Positions 29,119-38,436 of a DNA stretch of 64,000 nucleotides are shown here, in pieces. The first letter of the stretch is position 1; each line of letters opens with the position of its first letter. The DNA lies in the NCBI RefSeq assembly GCF_008124875.1, contig NZ_VNIA01000001.1, forward strand, positions 62,001 to 126,000, in the 5' to 3' direction. Made by a program: the position numbers and the translations under genes. Origin of the DNA: Tenacibaculum adriaticum (GTDB lineage Bacteria > Bacteroidota > Bacteroidia > Flavobacteriales > Flavobacteriaceae). The notes beneath the pieces were generated by a model, which saw only the letters and a list, made by a program, of their open reading frames with translations, did no database searches and was not told where the DNA came from.

Positions 29119-29952
29119 TTACCCTTGAATTTCTATACTAATAGATTCTCCGTCTTTTTTAGATTTTCTTTGATTTTTAAACCTTTCCATCATCTCTTGT
29201 GTTTTTTCTTTCATAATTTCATCAAACTTCTTTTGAGTTATTTTTTTTCCTTTTGTAGGTTCCTCTATTTCAATTTTATCTTTCGAATTTAAAACTAGTT
29301 CACTACATACAATCGTTTGTTTTCCCTCTTGAACTTCTAAAATTAATCCTGGTAACCCCCAGTGCATTCCTGGTCCATTACTAACAGGGATTTGTGGTGT
29401 ATACCAAGCTGTTATTGCTACTGTAACTTCCTCTTTTTTCTCTTCTTTTTCTCCATCGGTCATAGTAAAACTAGTTCTCTTTTCTTCTCTACTTCTAGTT
29501 GCTTTATAACAAGTGTAATCACCAATTTTTTTAGTTTCTGATGTCATTTCCCATTCATGTTCTGGTAATTTATCTTTAATTAAAAATCGTTTTCCACTAA
29601 TTTCAGTTTTGTTGGTATAACTTTTATCTACAATGTTTTTATATAACACATCGGTACCCCCTCCACTACCAAACATTACAACTTCAACTCCGCCTGATTT
29701 TACTTCTGGTTCTAATTCTTTATTTTGTTTGTAGGTAGAAGCCGACTTGGAAAAATTCAACGTAAATGTTTTTTGAAACATTTTCTTCATACGCTCATGT
29801 AGCTTCTTTTGCATATCTGCATTTGGCGCTCCTTTATCTGTACTGATTTTAATTTCCGTTTTTCGGTGTGTTTTATACGTTGCTTTTCCTTGAAAATCTT
29901 GAGAAAAAACTACAGAACTCATCAATAGAAATAATAGAATAATTTTTTTCAT
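29119..29952 (-). CDS. GLPGLI family protein (first copy)
   Basis: A 277-residue exported protein: signal peptide MKKIILLFLLMSSVVFSQ, then DFQGKATYKTHRKTE and the signature HWGLPGLILEV near residue 215. The C-terminal third is strongly charged and helical. It is first in the minus-strand operon GLPGLI, GLPGLI, barrel, and is divergent from a sensor kinase gene; the 121-bp spacer holds tandem repeats that probably bind the regulator. Its role is unknown. Confidence 0.88.
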   Translation of the reverse strand: MKKIILLFLLMSSVVFSQDFQGKATYKTHRKTEIKISTDKGAPNADMQKKLHERMKKMFQKTFTLNFSKSASTYKQNKELEPEVKSGGVEVVMFGSGGGTDVLYKNIVDKSYTNKTEISGKRFLIKDKLPEHEWEMTSETKKIGDYTCYKATRSREEKRTSFTMTDGEKEEKKEEVTVAITAWYTPQIPVSNGPGMHWGLPGLILEVQEGKQTIVCSELVLNSKDKIEIEEPTKGKKITQKKFDEIMKEKTQEMMERFKNQRKSKKDGESISIEIQG

Positions 29953-29979
29953 TTTTATTTAATTTTAAATTGAATACTT

Positions 29980-29987
29980 CAAAGATG
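29980..29987 (-). promoter_or_regulatory. Possible -7 box for the GLPGLI operon
   Basis: On the minus strand this reads CATCTTTG, one mismatch to TAnnTTTG, 27 bp before the start at 29952. The tandem repeats at 30011-30035 begin 23 bp upstream of it, where a -33 box would otherwise be. Confidence 0.4.
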
Positions 29988-30010
29988 AAAACTCTACTCA
30001 ATTTTTATAG

Positions 30011-30042
30011 TTAATGAGTGTTAACGAGTGTTAACCGGTTAA
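30011..30042. promoter_or_regulatory. Tandem 10-bp operator between divergent promoters
   Basis: TTAATGAGTG, TTAACGAGTG and TTAAC follow one another in exact 10-bp register from 30011, ending in the palindrome TTAACCGGTTAA (30031-30042). One-turn direct repeats are the usual target of OmpR-family dimers, and an OmpR-family regulator is encoded in the divergent operon. The site lies 23-26 bp from both candidate -7 boxes, in place of -33 boxes. Confidence 0.6.
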
Positions 30043-30061
30043 AATTTATGATTATAAAACG

Positions 30062-30069
30062 TACTTTTG
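30062..30069 (+). promoter_or_regulatory. Probable -7 box for the sensor kinase gene
   Basis: TACTTTTG matches TAnnTTTG and lies only five bases before the GTG start at 30074, so the transcript would have little or no leader. No -33 TTTG is visible, in keeping with activator dependence. Confidence 0.5.
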
Positions 30070-30073
30070 AAAT

Positions 30074-31672
30074 GTGAATACAACAAGATATAACTGGGTA
30101 CTCTATTTAATATCAGCAACAATACTAACTACCATTGCTGTACAATTCTATTGGAATTATAAAAATTATGAAGTAAATAAGCAGCGCGTAATGAACGAAA
30201 TTCAATTAAGTTTAGACAACGCAATTGAACAGTATTATGTTGATTTATCTAAAAGAAGTTATTTTGCTATTGTAGAACCTAAGTTTCCTTCAAAATTAAA
30301 TAACACAAAAAAGAGTAATCTTTTTAAAAAAATATTTACTTCAAGTTCAAAGAAAGATACACTTCATAACAATACTCTTGACGTTTCAGGTGCGTCACTG
30401 GAGATTACTACGGACAACAAAAATGAATTACAGGAAATAGATTCTGTTTTAAGCATTGTAACGAAAGAAGTTAAAAAAAAGTTAGGTTCTAGTGCTACTA
30501 ATTCATTTAATAAAATAAAGGCTCTTACTCAGTTTTCTAAAGAGGGTAAATCTGGCTTTCACATACAATCAGAAGATATTAAAGAAGTAAAAGTATTTAA
30601 AGGAAAAAAAGCTACCGACAGTTTAAAACTCATTAAAGGATTACAAACCATTTTTGTTGCTGTACAAAACGATTCTTTAAATCATGAAAAAGTAGATTCA
30701 ATTTTACAAAAAGAATTGACTCAAAAGAAAATAAATGTGTCATATGCTTTTAAATTTTTTAAGAATGATACTTTACATACTTGGCACAATTCATTAACTA
30801 CAGATAAAAACCTTAACGAAATTGAGTCAAAATCTACTTTTTTGGGAGTTGGAAATCGTTTCGAAATGCTATACACAAATCCGTCAGCAGAGACATTAAA
30901 AAGAAGTTCAACTGGAATTTTATTATCTCTATTGTTATCAATTGCTGTAATTTCTAGTTTGTTTTATCTGTTGAAGATTATTAATCAACAAAAGCAATTA
31001 GCAGAAATAAAAAATGATTTAATCAGTAACATAACGCACGAATTTAAAACACCAATAACTACAGTTTCTACTGCTTTAGAAGCTATCAATAATTTTAACG
31101 TAATTGAAGATAAAGAAAAAACGCAGAAATATATTTCTATATCTGAAACCCAAATTAAAAAACTGCATTTAATGGTTGAAAAGCTATTAGAAACCGCAAC
31201 TTTAGACAGTGAAAAGCTATTACTAAAAAAGGAAGATGTAAATCTTACTGACTTATTAGATAAGCTTACCAAAAAACATCTACTTATCGCTCCTGAAAAA
31301 ACAATCTCTTTTTCATCTAACTTTGATGAATTATCTATAGAGGTTGATGAATTTCATTTTGAAAATGCGATTTCTAATTTAATTGACAATGCTGTAAAAT
31401 ACGGTGGAGGTACTATTGAAATTAGCTTATTAGCAGAAGACAATATAATTGCAATTTCAGTTTCAGACAATGGAAATGGGATTGAAAAATATCAGCAAGA
31501 AAAGATTTTTGGTCAGTTTTATAGAATTCCGAAGGGAAACACTCATGATGTTAAAGGCTTTGGGATTGGTTTGTATTACACTAAAAAAATCATTGAAAAA
31601 CACGAAGGAACAATCAGCATAAATTCTAATCCGAAGAAAACAACATTTAAAATTAAGTTACCTAATGTCTAA
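30074..31672 (+). CDS. Sensor histidine kinase
   Basis: A 532-residue membrane kinase. Two membrane segments (about residues 9-27 and 278-300) flank a sensor domain of about 250 residues outside the cytoplasm. The phosphoacceptor is in NITHEFKTPITTV, followed by the ATPase motifs NLIDNAVKYG, DNGNGI and GFGIGLYY. The start codon is GTG; the nearby ATG at 30072 runs into TGA. It overlaps the response regulator by 8 bp, so the two are coupled. It probably senses an envelope state linked to the divergent GLPGLI/barrel operon. Confidence 0.92.
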   Translation: MNTTRYNWVLYLISATILTTIAVQFYWNYKNYEVNKQRVMNEIQLSLDNAIEQYYVDLSKRSYFAIVEPKFPSKLNNTKKSNLFKKIFTSSSKKDTLHNNTLDVSGASLEITTDNKNELQEIDSVLSIVTKEVKKKLGSSATNSFNKIKALTQFSKEGKSGFHIQSEDIKEVKVFKGKKATDSLKLIKGLQTIFVAVQNDSLNHEKVDSILQKELTQKKINVSYAFKFFKNDTLHTWHNSLTTDKNLNEIESKSTFLGVGNRFEMLYTNPSAETLKRSSTGILLSLLLSIAVISSLFYLLKIINQQKQLAEIKNDLISNITHEFKTPITTVSTALEAINNFNVIEDKEKTQKYISISETQIKKLHLMVEKLLETATLDSEKLLLKKEDVNLTDLLDKLTKKHLLIAPEKTISFSSNFDELSIEVDEFHFENAISNLIDNAVKYGGGTIEISLLAEDNIIAISVSDNGNGIEKYQQEKIFGQFYRIPKGNTHDVKGFGIGLYYTKKIIEKHEGTISINSNPKKTTFKIKLPNV

Positions 31673-32345
31673 TAAAATTAAACTCTTACTCGCCGAAGAC
31701 GAACCTAGTTTGGGACAAATAGTAAAAGAAAGCTTAGAGACTCGAGACTTTAAGGTGTTTCATGCTATAAATGGAGAGGAAGCACTTGATGTTTATAATC
31801 AAGAACAACCAGAAGTTTTAGTATTAGATGTAATGATGCCGAAAAAAGATGGTTTTACTGTAGCTAAAGAAATTAGGGAGAACAATAAATCGATTCCAAT
31901 TATTTTTCTCACAGCAAAGTCTCAAACTAAAGACGTAATTGATGGATTTCAAAACGGTGGAAATGATTATCTAAAAAAGCCTTTTTCTATGGAAGAGTTA
32001 ATTGTTAGAGTTCACGCATTATTAAATAGAATTCATGTGAAAAAAAATCAAGAAAATATAACCTTAGGAAATTTCAATTTTAACTACACTAAACAAACGT
32101 TAAGTTTTAATAACGAAAGTGAGTTACTTACACATAGAGAAGCTGAATTACTTTTTCATTTATCAGAAATGAAAAACGAAATATTAGATCGAAGTTTCAT
32201 TCTAAATAAATTATGGGGTAGTGATGATTTTTTTAACGCTCGAAGTATGGACGTATTTATTTCTAAACTTCGAAAAAAGCTCAAAAAAGATCCAACAATT
32301 CAAATCATAAATATCCGCGGATTTGGATACAAATTGATGTGTTAA
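31665..32345 (+). CDS. OmpR-family response regulator
   Basis: A 226-residue regulator with a receiver domain (phospho-acceptor Asp in VLDVMMPKKDG, Lys in KKPFSMEEL) and a winged-helix output domain (LTHREAELLFHL, SMDVFISKLRKKLK, IRGFGYKL). It is the partner of the overlapping kinase. The tandem repeats at 30011-30042 are the most likely target, which would allow both self-regulation and control of the divergent GLPGLI operon. Confidence 0.94.
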   Translation: MSNKIKLLLAEDEPSLGQIVKESLETRDFKVFHAINGEEALDVYNQEQPEVLVLDVMMPKKDGFTVAKEIRENNKSIPIIFLTAKSQTKDVIDGFQNGGNDYLKKPFSMEELIVRVHALLNRIHVKKNQENITLGNFNFNYTKQTLSFNNESELLTHREAELLFHLSEMKNEILDRSFILNKLWGSDDFFNARSMDVFISKLRKKLKKDPTIQIINIRGFGYKLMC

Positions 32346-32400
32346 TTCCTTTCAAAATCGGAAATAATGTGTAATTTTACCCTCCTCAAATTATTGAATT

Positions 32401-33015
32401 ATGCACGTAGCCATTGCTGGAAACATCGGAGCTGGAAAAACAACCTTAACTAAATTATTAGCAAAACATTACAAATGGGAACCTCATTTCGAATCGGTTG
32501 ATGAGAATCCTTATTTAGATGATTTTTATGCCGAAATGGAACGTTGGTCTTTTAATTTACAGGTGTTTTTCTTAAACAGTCGTTTTCGTCAAGTTTTAGA
32601 GTTACGTCAATCAGGTAAAGATATCATTCAAGATAGAACAATTTACGAAGATGCACATATTTTTGCTCCGAACTTACATGCTATGGGCTTAATGACCAAT
32701 CGTGATTTCAGCAATTATTCTTCTTTATTTGAGTTAATGGAAAACTTGGTAACCCCTCCAGATTTATTAATTTATTTACGTGCGGATATCTCAACTTTAG
32801 TTGGGCAAATTCATAAACGCGGACGCGAATACGAAAGCTCTATTAGTATTGATTATTTAAGTAGATTAAATGAACGCTACGAAGCTTGGATAACAAAATA
32901 CAACAAGGGGAAATTATTAATTATTGATGTTGATAATTTAGATTTTGTAGACAAACAAGAAGATTTAGGGTATGTAATTGACAGAATAGATTCACAATTA
33001 CACGGATTGTTCTAG
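32401..33015 (+). CDS. Deoxynucleoside kinase
   Basis: A 204-residue salvage enzyme that phosphorylates deoxynucleosides. The P-loop is GNIGAGKTTL at the N terminus, with the substrate-binding QDRTIYEDAHIFAPN (where the family has a DRS-like motif) and the lid RGREYESS. It belongs to the dCK/dGK group rather than the thymidylate kinases. A second copy of this domain is fused to FolK at 41295-42425. Its TAG stop at 33013-33015 overlaps the stop of the convergent TrmH gene. Confidence 0.9.
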   Translation: MHVAIAGNIGAGKTTLTKLLAKHYKWEPHFESVDENPYLDDFYAEMERWSFNLQVFFLNSRFRQVLELRQSGKDIIQDRTIYEDAHIFAPNLHAMGLMTNRDFSNYSSLFELMENLVTPPDLLIYLRADISTLVGQIHKRGREYESSISIDYLSRLNERYEAWITKYNKGKLLIIDVDNLDFVDKQEDLGYVIDRIDSQLHGLF

Positions 33016-33740
33016 CCCCTTCTAAATTCACTTAATAAAATAGCGGTAGCCGTGGCTACATTCAAACTTTCAGTTTGTTGATTATCACCAAAACGAGGAA
33101 TCGTTAATTTGTTTTTTACAAGTTGATTTATTTCTTCGGAAACTCCGTTAGCTTCATTTCCCATAACCAAAATCGCTTCTCTCGGTAAATTCGTTTTATA
33201 TACATTTTTACCATCCATATCAGCAGTAAAAACAGGAAGTAAAGTTTCTTTTAAATAAGGATGTAAATCAGTATAATTAATTTGTACTCTTGTTATAGAC
33301 CCCATTGAAGATTGTACTACTTTTTGATTGTAACAATCTACCGTATTTTTAGAGCAAATTATTTGTTGAACACCAAACCAGTCACACAAACGAATAATAG
33401 TACCTAAATTCCCAGGATCATTAATTGCGTCTAATGCAATTATTAATCCGTTCTCTTTAATTTCTTTTTCCTCCGGAATTTCAAATAGTCCTAAAACTTT
33501 GTTAGGTGCTTTAAGTGTACTTATTTTTTTTAATTCATTTTCTGAAATATGAATTATTCTACTAGTATCTGCTTCAAAAGTAAAATCTTCAACAATAAAT
33601 AAAGTATCAATTTTTAATGATGATCTCAATAACTCACTTACTACTTTAACCCCTTCTGCAACAAATAAATTATGTTTTTGGCGATACTTTTTTTGCTGTA
33701 AACTAGTTATTAATTTTAATTGACTTTTAGATAAACTCAT
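33012..33740 (-). CDS. TrmH/SpoU family RNA methyltransferase
   Basis: A 242-residue SAM-dependent 2'-O-ribose methyltransferase with a trefoil knot. It has an N-terminal substrate-binding domain (KYRQKHNLFVAEG) and the three SpoU motifs: NDPGNLGTIIR, VMGNEANGVS and IPRFGDNQQTESLNVATA. The open frame extends ten codons upstream to 33770, but ATG 33740 gives the normal start. Whether it acts on rRNA or tRNA is not clear from sequence. It is divergent from tamL. Confidence 0.9.
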   Translation of the reverse strand: MSLSKSQLKLITSLQQKKYRQKHNLFVAEGVKVVSELLRSSLKIDTLFIVEDFTFEADTSRIIHISENELKKISTLKAPNKVLGLFEIPEEKEIKENGLIIALDAINDPGNLGTIIRLCDWFGVQQIICSKNTVDCYNQKVVQSSMGSITRVQINYTDLHPYLKETLLPVFTADMDGKNVYKTNLPREAILVMGNEANGVSEEINQLVKNKLTIPRFGDNQQTESLNVATATAILLSEFRRG

Positions 33741-33778
33741 TTGCTTTTTTTTAACAAGCAATAACCACAAAAAAATAG

Positions 33779-33786
33779 TATTTTTG
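33779..33786 (+). promoter_or_regulatory. Probable -7 box of tamL
   Basis: TATTTTTG fits TAnnTTTG. A transcript from it would start near 33793, almost on the ATG at 33794, which favours the next in-frame ATG at 33812 as the true start. Confidence 0.45.
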
Positions 33787-33811
33787 GTAATTAATGCGAC
33801 GCGTAAAGTTA

Positions 33812-36292
33812 ATGAAAAAACTTTCTATCTACTTTTTACTGTTACTATTTCTAAGCTCTTGTAGCACCATAAAACATGTTCCAGAAAAAGAACTTTTACT
33901 TACTAAAAACACAGTATACATAGACAGCGTAAAAAATTCTAAAAGTGAAATAACTGATTTATTATTACAACGCCCTAACACTAAAGCTCTTGGAATTCCT
34001 CTTTCATTATATTTTTATAACTTAGGAAACCCTAAAGGATCGCAAGATGTTTCTGAATGGAAAGAAAATCACCCAGGATGGTATCATACTTTTAAAGATC
34101 TTTTTTCTGAAAAACAAAGTATTTCAGTAGCAAGAACTTTTATTGGACTTAATAACTGGTACTTAGAAAACGGTCAAGCACCTATTATTATTAAGGATAA
34201 AAAAACTAAAGAAACCGTAAAAAACCTTGAGGCATACTATTTCACTGAAGGTTATTTTAGAACTAAAGTTTGGTCACAAAAAGACACACTTGGAAATAAA
34301 AAAGGAGCTATTAAATATTATATTTCGAGAGGTAAACCTTCTTTTCTAGATTCTATCTACAGTAATATAAAATCACCTGTTTTAGATTCTATTTACGCGA
34401 CAACTTCTCAAAAAAGTTTTTTAAAAAAAGGAGAGCAATATAAAAATCAAAACTTCATTAATGAAGCTGATAGATTAATCAAGTTGTTTAGAAACAAAGG
34501 TATTTATCATTTTAATGAAAATAGTATTGAGTTTGTAAATGACACCTTAAATAATTACAAAAAAACGAATGTAGAAATTTCCATATCAGATAGATTAATT
34601 GAAAAGGAGGGCGCTTATATTTCAAAACCTTTTAAAATTCAAAGAATAAAAAAGATAAATATTTTTACAGATTACTTATACTCATTAAGAAATGAACTTC
34701 ATAAAGATTCTATCAACTATAATGACATTTCATATTTTTCTCATACTAAATTAAGATACAATCCAAAATATTTATCACAATCTATTTTTATCAAACCCAA
34801 TCAGGTTTATACGGACTCCCTTCGTAATTTAACTCGAAATCATTTACGTGGATTGCGAAATTTTAAAACAACTTCAATACGTTATACAGAGCTAAATGAT
34901 GAAGAACTAGAAGCAAATATTTTTTTAACTCCCATAGAAAAGTACACCTTAGGAGTTGAAACTGAATTATCACGTTCTAACATCCGTACTTTTGATATTT
35001 CAGCAAAATTTTCTATCACAAACAGAAACACTTTTAAGGGAGCAGAAATTTTTAAATTTTCTATCCTTGGATCTTATTTTAATTCTAGAACAGTACCTGG
35101 TTGGGAAATAGGTAGTAACTTATCTTTAGAAGTACCTCGGTTTATGGCTCCTTTTGGTTTGCATAAATTTGTACCAAAAAGTATGTCGCCAAGAACAACT
35201 TTTCAAACAGGTATTAACATTCAAAAAAACATTGCTTTAGACAAGCAAAATATTTCTTTAGGGGTAGATTATAAATGGCAATATTCAAAACGAAAAACCA
35301 TACAAGTTGAACTATTAAATGCACAATATATTAGAAATTTAAATGTAGATAATTACTTCAACATTTATAATTCTGAATATGAAAAACTTAATGAAGTATC
35401 CTTAACTTATGATGGTAATCCTTTACCTCAACCAAACAATCAAGAAAGTATAAATAAGATTGTGGATTTCATGAAAGAAAGAGCTTCAGATACTAATTTT
35501 AAAAGCACAGATCCAACAGCTTTTCAAGACAATCTAAATATTTTAAATCGATATAATATAATCACTTCCGATTTCTTAATTCCAGTTATAGCCTATAATT
35601 TTACTTATAATAATCAAGAAAATATTAGAGATGCAAATTTTTCATATTTTAGAGTTAGAGTAGCAAATTCTGGAAATATAATGGCTTTACTCTCTAATCA
35701 AACTGATGCTAAAGGTCAAAAAACAGTGTTTAAACTTCCTGTAGCTCAGTATTTTAAAACAGATATTGAATATAAGAAGTTTTGGAGATTGGGTGAAAAT
35801 TCTGTACTAGCACACCGCTCTTTTTTAGGAGCTATTATAACGTATAACGACTCTAACATTCCTTTTTCGAAAAGTTATTTCGCTGGCGGCTCTAATGATA
35901 TTCGTGCATGGAGAACCTACGATTTAGGACCAGGAAGAAGAACTCCTGGATTAGAGTACAACATTGGTAGCCTAAAATTTTTATCTTCTTTTGAATATCG
36001 TTTTGATATGATTTCTAGCTTAAAAGGAGCTCTTTTTGTTGATGCTGGAAATATTTGGGACATCACCAATTCTTCTTTAGTTGATGATGCAGCTAAATTT
36101 AAAAACTTAAAATCAATAACAGACATGGCTGTTGGGGCTGGTTTTGGACTTAGGTATGACCTCAAGTTTTTAGTCGCTCGTTTAGATTTAGGATTTAAAG
36201 CACGTGAGCCTTATTTAACAGACAAGAGGTGGTTTCAAAACTTTAATTTTAGTAACGCTGTATATAATATTGGAATCAACTATCCTTTCTAA
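33812..36292 (+). CDS. tamL: BamA/TamA-family outer-membrane lipoprotein (TamL-like)
   Basis: An 826-residue outer-membrane assembly protein. The lipobox LSSC places the lipidated Cys at residue 17, which separates the Bacteroidota TamL type from ordinary TamA. POTRA-like domains follow (QRPNTKALGIPLSLYFYN early on), then a surface-antigen barrel with the conserved FAGGSNDIRAWRTYDLGPG loop and a C-terminal GINYPF, with the terminal aromatic residue typical of barrels. It probably helps insert outer-membrane proteins together with an inner-membrane TamB partner not present here. An upstream ATG at 33794 would add six residues. Confidence 0.88.
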   Translation: MKKLSIYFLLLLFLSSCSTIKHVPEKELLLTKNTVYIDSVKNSKSEITDLLLQRPNTKALGIPLSLYFYNLGNPKGSQDVSEWKENHPGWYHTFKDLFSEKQSISVARTFIGLNNWYLENGQAPIIIKDKKTKETVKNLEAYYFTEGYFRTKVWSQKDTLGNKKGAIKYYISRGKPSFLDSIYSNIKSPVLDSIYATTSQKSFLKKGEQYKNQNFINEADRLIKLFRNKGIYHFNENSIEFVNDTLNNYKKTNVEISISDRLIEKEGAYISKPFKIQRIKKINIFTDYLYSLRNELHKDSINYNDISYFSHTKLRYNPKYLSQSIFIKPNQVYTDSLRNLTRNHLRGLRNFKTTSIRYTELNDEELEANIFLTPIEKYTLGVETELSRSNIRTFDISAKFSITNRNTFKGAEIFKFSILGSYFNSRTVPGWEIGSNLSLEVPRFMAPFGLHKFVPKSMSPRTTFQTGINIQKNIALDKQNISLGVDYKWQYSKRKTIQVELLNAQYIRNLNVDNYFNIYNSEYEKLNEVSLTYDGNPLPQPNNQESINKIVDFMKERASDTNFKSTDPTAFQDNLNILNRYNIITSDFLIPVIAYNFTYNNQENIRDANFSYFRVRVANSGNIMALLSNQTDAKGQKTVFKLPVAQYFKTDIEYKKFWRLGENSVLAHRSFLGAIITYNDSNIPFSKSYFAGGSNDIRAWRTYDLGPGRRTPGLEYNIGSLKFLSSFEYRFDMISSLKGALFVDAGNIWDITNSSLVDDAAKFKNLKSITDMAVGAGFGLRYDLKFLVARLDLGFKAREPYLTDKRWFQNFNFSNAVYNIGINYPF

Positions 36293-36338
36293 TCATCAGT
36301 TTATCATAAATTTTAGTCATCACTTTCTTAAAAAAGTG

Positions 36339-36346
36339 TAGATTTG
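36339..36346 (+). promoter_or_regulatory. Probable -7 box of fbaA
   Basis: TAGATTTG fits the consensus exactly and lies 36 bp before the ATG at 36382. The -33 region holds TTTTAG rather than TTTG. Confidence 0.5.
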
Positions 36347-36381
36347 TTTTCTAATTACCAAACAACTAAAAAATTAAAAAC

Positions 36382-37440
36382 ATGATTAAACCTGGAGTTG
36401 CCACCGGAAAACAAGTACAAGAAATCTTTCAACTTGCTAAAGAAAAAGGATTTGCTTTACCCGCAGTAAATGTAGTAGGTTCTAATACAATTAATGCCGT
36501 TTTAGAAACTGCTAAAGATTTGAATTCACCTGTAATTATTCAATTTTCTAATGGTGGAGCACAATTTAATGCAGGTAAAGGTCTCTCTAACGAAAATGAA
36601 AAAGCAGCTATAGCAGGTGCTGTTGCCGGTGCAAAACATATTCATCTATTAGCAGAAGCATATGGCGTTCCAGTTATTTTACATACAGATCACGCTGCAA
36701 AAAAATTATTGCCTTGGATTGATGGACTTTTAAATGCTAGTGAACAACATTTTAAAGAAACTGGCAAACCATTATATAGTTCTCATATGATTGATTTATC
36801 AGAAGAACCCATCGAAGAGAATATTGAAATTTGTAAAGAATATTTAGCTCGAATGAGTAAAATGGGAATGACTTTAGAAATAGAGCTAGGAATTACAGGA
36901 GGAGAAGAAGATGGAGTTGACAATAGTGATGTTGATGTATCTAAATTATACACACAACCAGAAGAAGTTGGTTATGCTTACGAAGAATTAAAAAAAGTAA
37001 GTGATCAATTTACAATTGCAGCTGCTTTTGGTAATGTACATGGAGTTTACAAACCAGGAAACGTAAAATTAACTCCAAAGATTTTAAAAAATTCACAAGA
37101 ATATATTTCTAAAAAATATAACGTCCCTCATAACACAATAGATTTTGTATTTCACGGAGGATCAGGCTCTACAGTAGAAGAAATTAGAGAAGCTATTGGG
37201 TATGGTGTAGTAAAAATGAATATTGATACAGATTTACAATATGCATTTACTGAAGGTATTCGTGATTATATGAGTGAAAAATCTGCATATTTGCAATCTC
37301 AAATCGGTAACCCTGAAGGAGAAGAAGTACCAAATAAAAAATATTACGACCCTCGTAAATGGTTACGTGAAGGTGAATTAACCTTTAAAGCGAGATTAAA
37401 AAAGGCTTTTGAAGACTTAAATAATATAAATACGCTATAG
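36382..37440 (+). CDS. fbaA: Class II fructose-bisphosphate aldolase
   Basis: Zinc-dependent aldolase of glycolysis and gluconeogenesis. The 352 residues include the metal-site segment [14 protein letters not shown] near residue 110, the [14 protein letters not shown] loop, [14 protein letters not shown] and FVFHGGSGS, all hallmarks of the long class IIA enzymes of E. coli type. It is followed by accD after 34 bp and may share a transcript with it. Confidence 0.95.
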   Translation: MIKPGVATGKQVQEIFQLAKEKGFALPAVNVVGSNTINAVLETAKDLNSPVIIQFSNGGAQFNAGKGLSNENEKAAIAGAVAGAKHIHLLAEAYGVPVILHTDHAAKKLLPWIDGLLNASEQHFKETGKPLYSSHMIDLSEEPIEENIEICKEYLARMSKMGMTLEIELGITGGEEDGVDNSDVDVSKLYTQPEEVGYAYEELKKVSDQFTIAAAFGNVHGVYKPGNVKLTPKILKNSQEYISKKYNVPHNTIDFVFHGGSGSTVEEIREAIGYGVVKMNIDTDLQYAFTEGIRDYMSEKSAYLQSQIGNPEGEEVPNKKYYDPRKWLREGELTFKARLKKAFEDLNNINTL

Positions 37441-37474
37441 GAAAAGAAGCCTAAAACAAACAACATTTAAAATT

Positions 37475-38332
37475 ATGGCTTGGTTTAAACGTAAAGACAA
37501 AGGGATTCATACCCCTACTGAAGAGAAAAAAGACACACCAAAAGGCTTGTGGTATAAAACCCCAAGCGGAAAGGTTATAGACACCGAAGAATTAAAAGAA
37601 AACTTATATGTAAGTCCAGAAGATGGTTACCATGTAAGAATTGGAAGTAAAGAATATTTTGAGTTGTTTTTTGATAATAATGAATTTACAGAGTTAAATG
37701 AAAAACTAACTTCAAAAGATCCATTAAAATTTGAAGACACTAAAAAATATCCAGACAGACTAAAAGCAGTTCAAAAGAAAACAGGATTAAAAGATGCTGT
37801 TCGAACAGCTGTAGGAAAATCGGCAGGAAAAGACTTAGTTGTTGCTGCTATGGATTTTGCTTTTATCGGCGGATCTATGGGAAGTGTCGTTGGAGAAAAA
37901 ATTGCACGTGCAATTGATTATGCTATCAAAAATGAAATTCCTTTTTTAATGATTTCTAAATCGGGAGGAGCGCGTATGATGGAAGCCTCACTTTCATTAA
38001 TGCAGTTAGTAAAAACCTCAGCAAAATTAGCTCAATTAGCTGACGCAAAAATTCCATATATTTCATTATGTACAGATCCAACAACTGGTGGAACAACAGC
38101 CTCATTCGCAATGTTAGGTGATATTAATATTGCTGAACCAAATGCGCTAATTGCCTTTGCGGGTCCACGTGTTGTAAAAGATACTACAGGAAAAGAATTA
38201 CCAGAAGGTTTTCAACGTTCGGAATTTGTTTTAGAACATGGTTTCTTAGATGCTATTTACGAACGTAAAGACTTAAAAAAACAAGTAAACCTATATATTG
38301 ATTTAATCCAAAATCAACCTATTAGAGCATAA
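37475..38332 (+). CDS. accD: Acetyl-CoA carboxylase carboxyltransferase subunit beta, zinc ribbon lost
   Basis: Transfers carboxyl from biotin to acetyl-CoA to start fatty-acid synthesis, as AccA2D2. The 285 residues keep the crotonase-fold core ([47 protein letters not shown]). The N-terminal ribbon, CxxC then 15 residues then CxxC in E. coli, is present only in outline: [15 protein letters not shown] and [11 protein letters not shown] align with it but have no cysteine. No Cys occurs in the first 100 residues. Other flavobacterial AccD proteins I recall look alike, so it is a lineage trait. Confidence 0.93.
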   Translation: MAWFKRKDKGIHTPTEEKKDTPKGLWYKTPSGKVIDTEELKENLYVSPEDGYHVRIGSKEYFELFFDNNEFTELNEKLTSKDPLKFEDTKKYPDRLKAVQKKTGLKDAVRTAVGKSAGKDLVVAAMDFAFIGGSMGSVVGEKIARAIDYAIKNEIPFLMISKSGGARMMEASLSLMQLVKTSAKLAQLADAKIPYISLCTDPTTGGTTASFAMLGDINIAEPNALIAFAGPRVVKDTTGKELPEGFQRSEFVLEHGFLDAIYERKDLKKQVNLYIDLIQNQPIRA

Positions 38333-38406
38333 TAAAAACAAAAAACTTAAATCTTGTAATCAAAATTCCTTAACAAAACGATATTCATTTATTTTAAAAA
38401 TAGTTG

Positions 38407-38436
38407 TATATTTGCAACTTCAATGAAAAATCATTG
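38407..38436 (+). promoter_or_regulatory. rpsO -7 box and 5'-terminal hairpin
   Basis: TATATTTG (38407-38414) fits the promoter box and predicts a start near 38421. At that point the RNA would begin with CAATGA, AAAA, TCATTG (38421-38436), a perfect 6-bp hairpin, 31 bases before the rpsO ATG. It may stabilise the 5' end or take part in feedback by S15. Confidence 0.5.
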
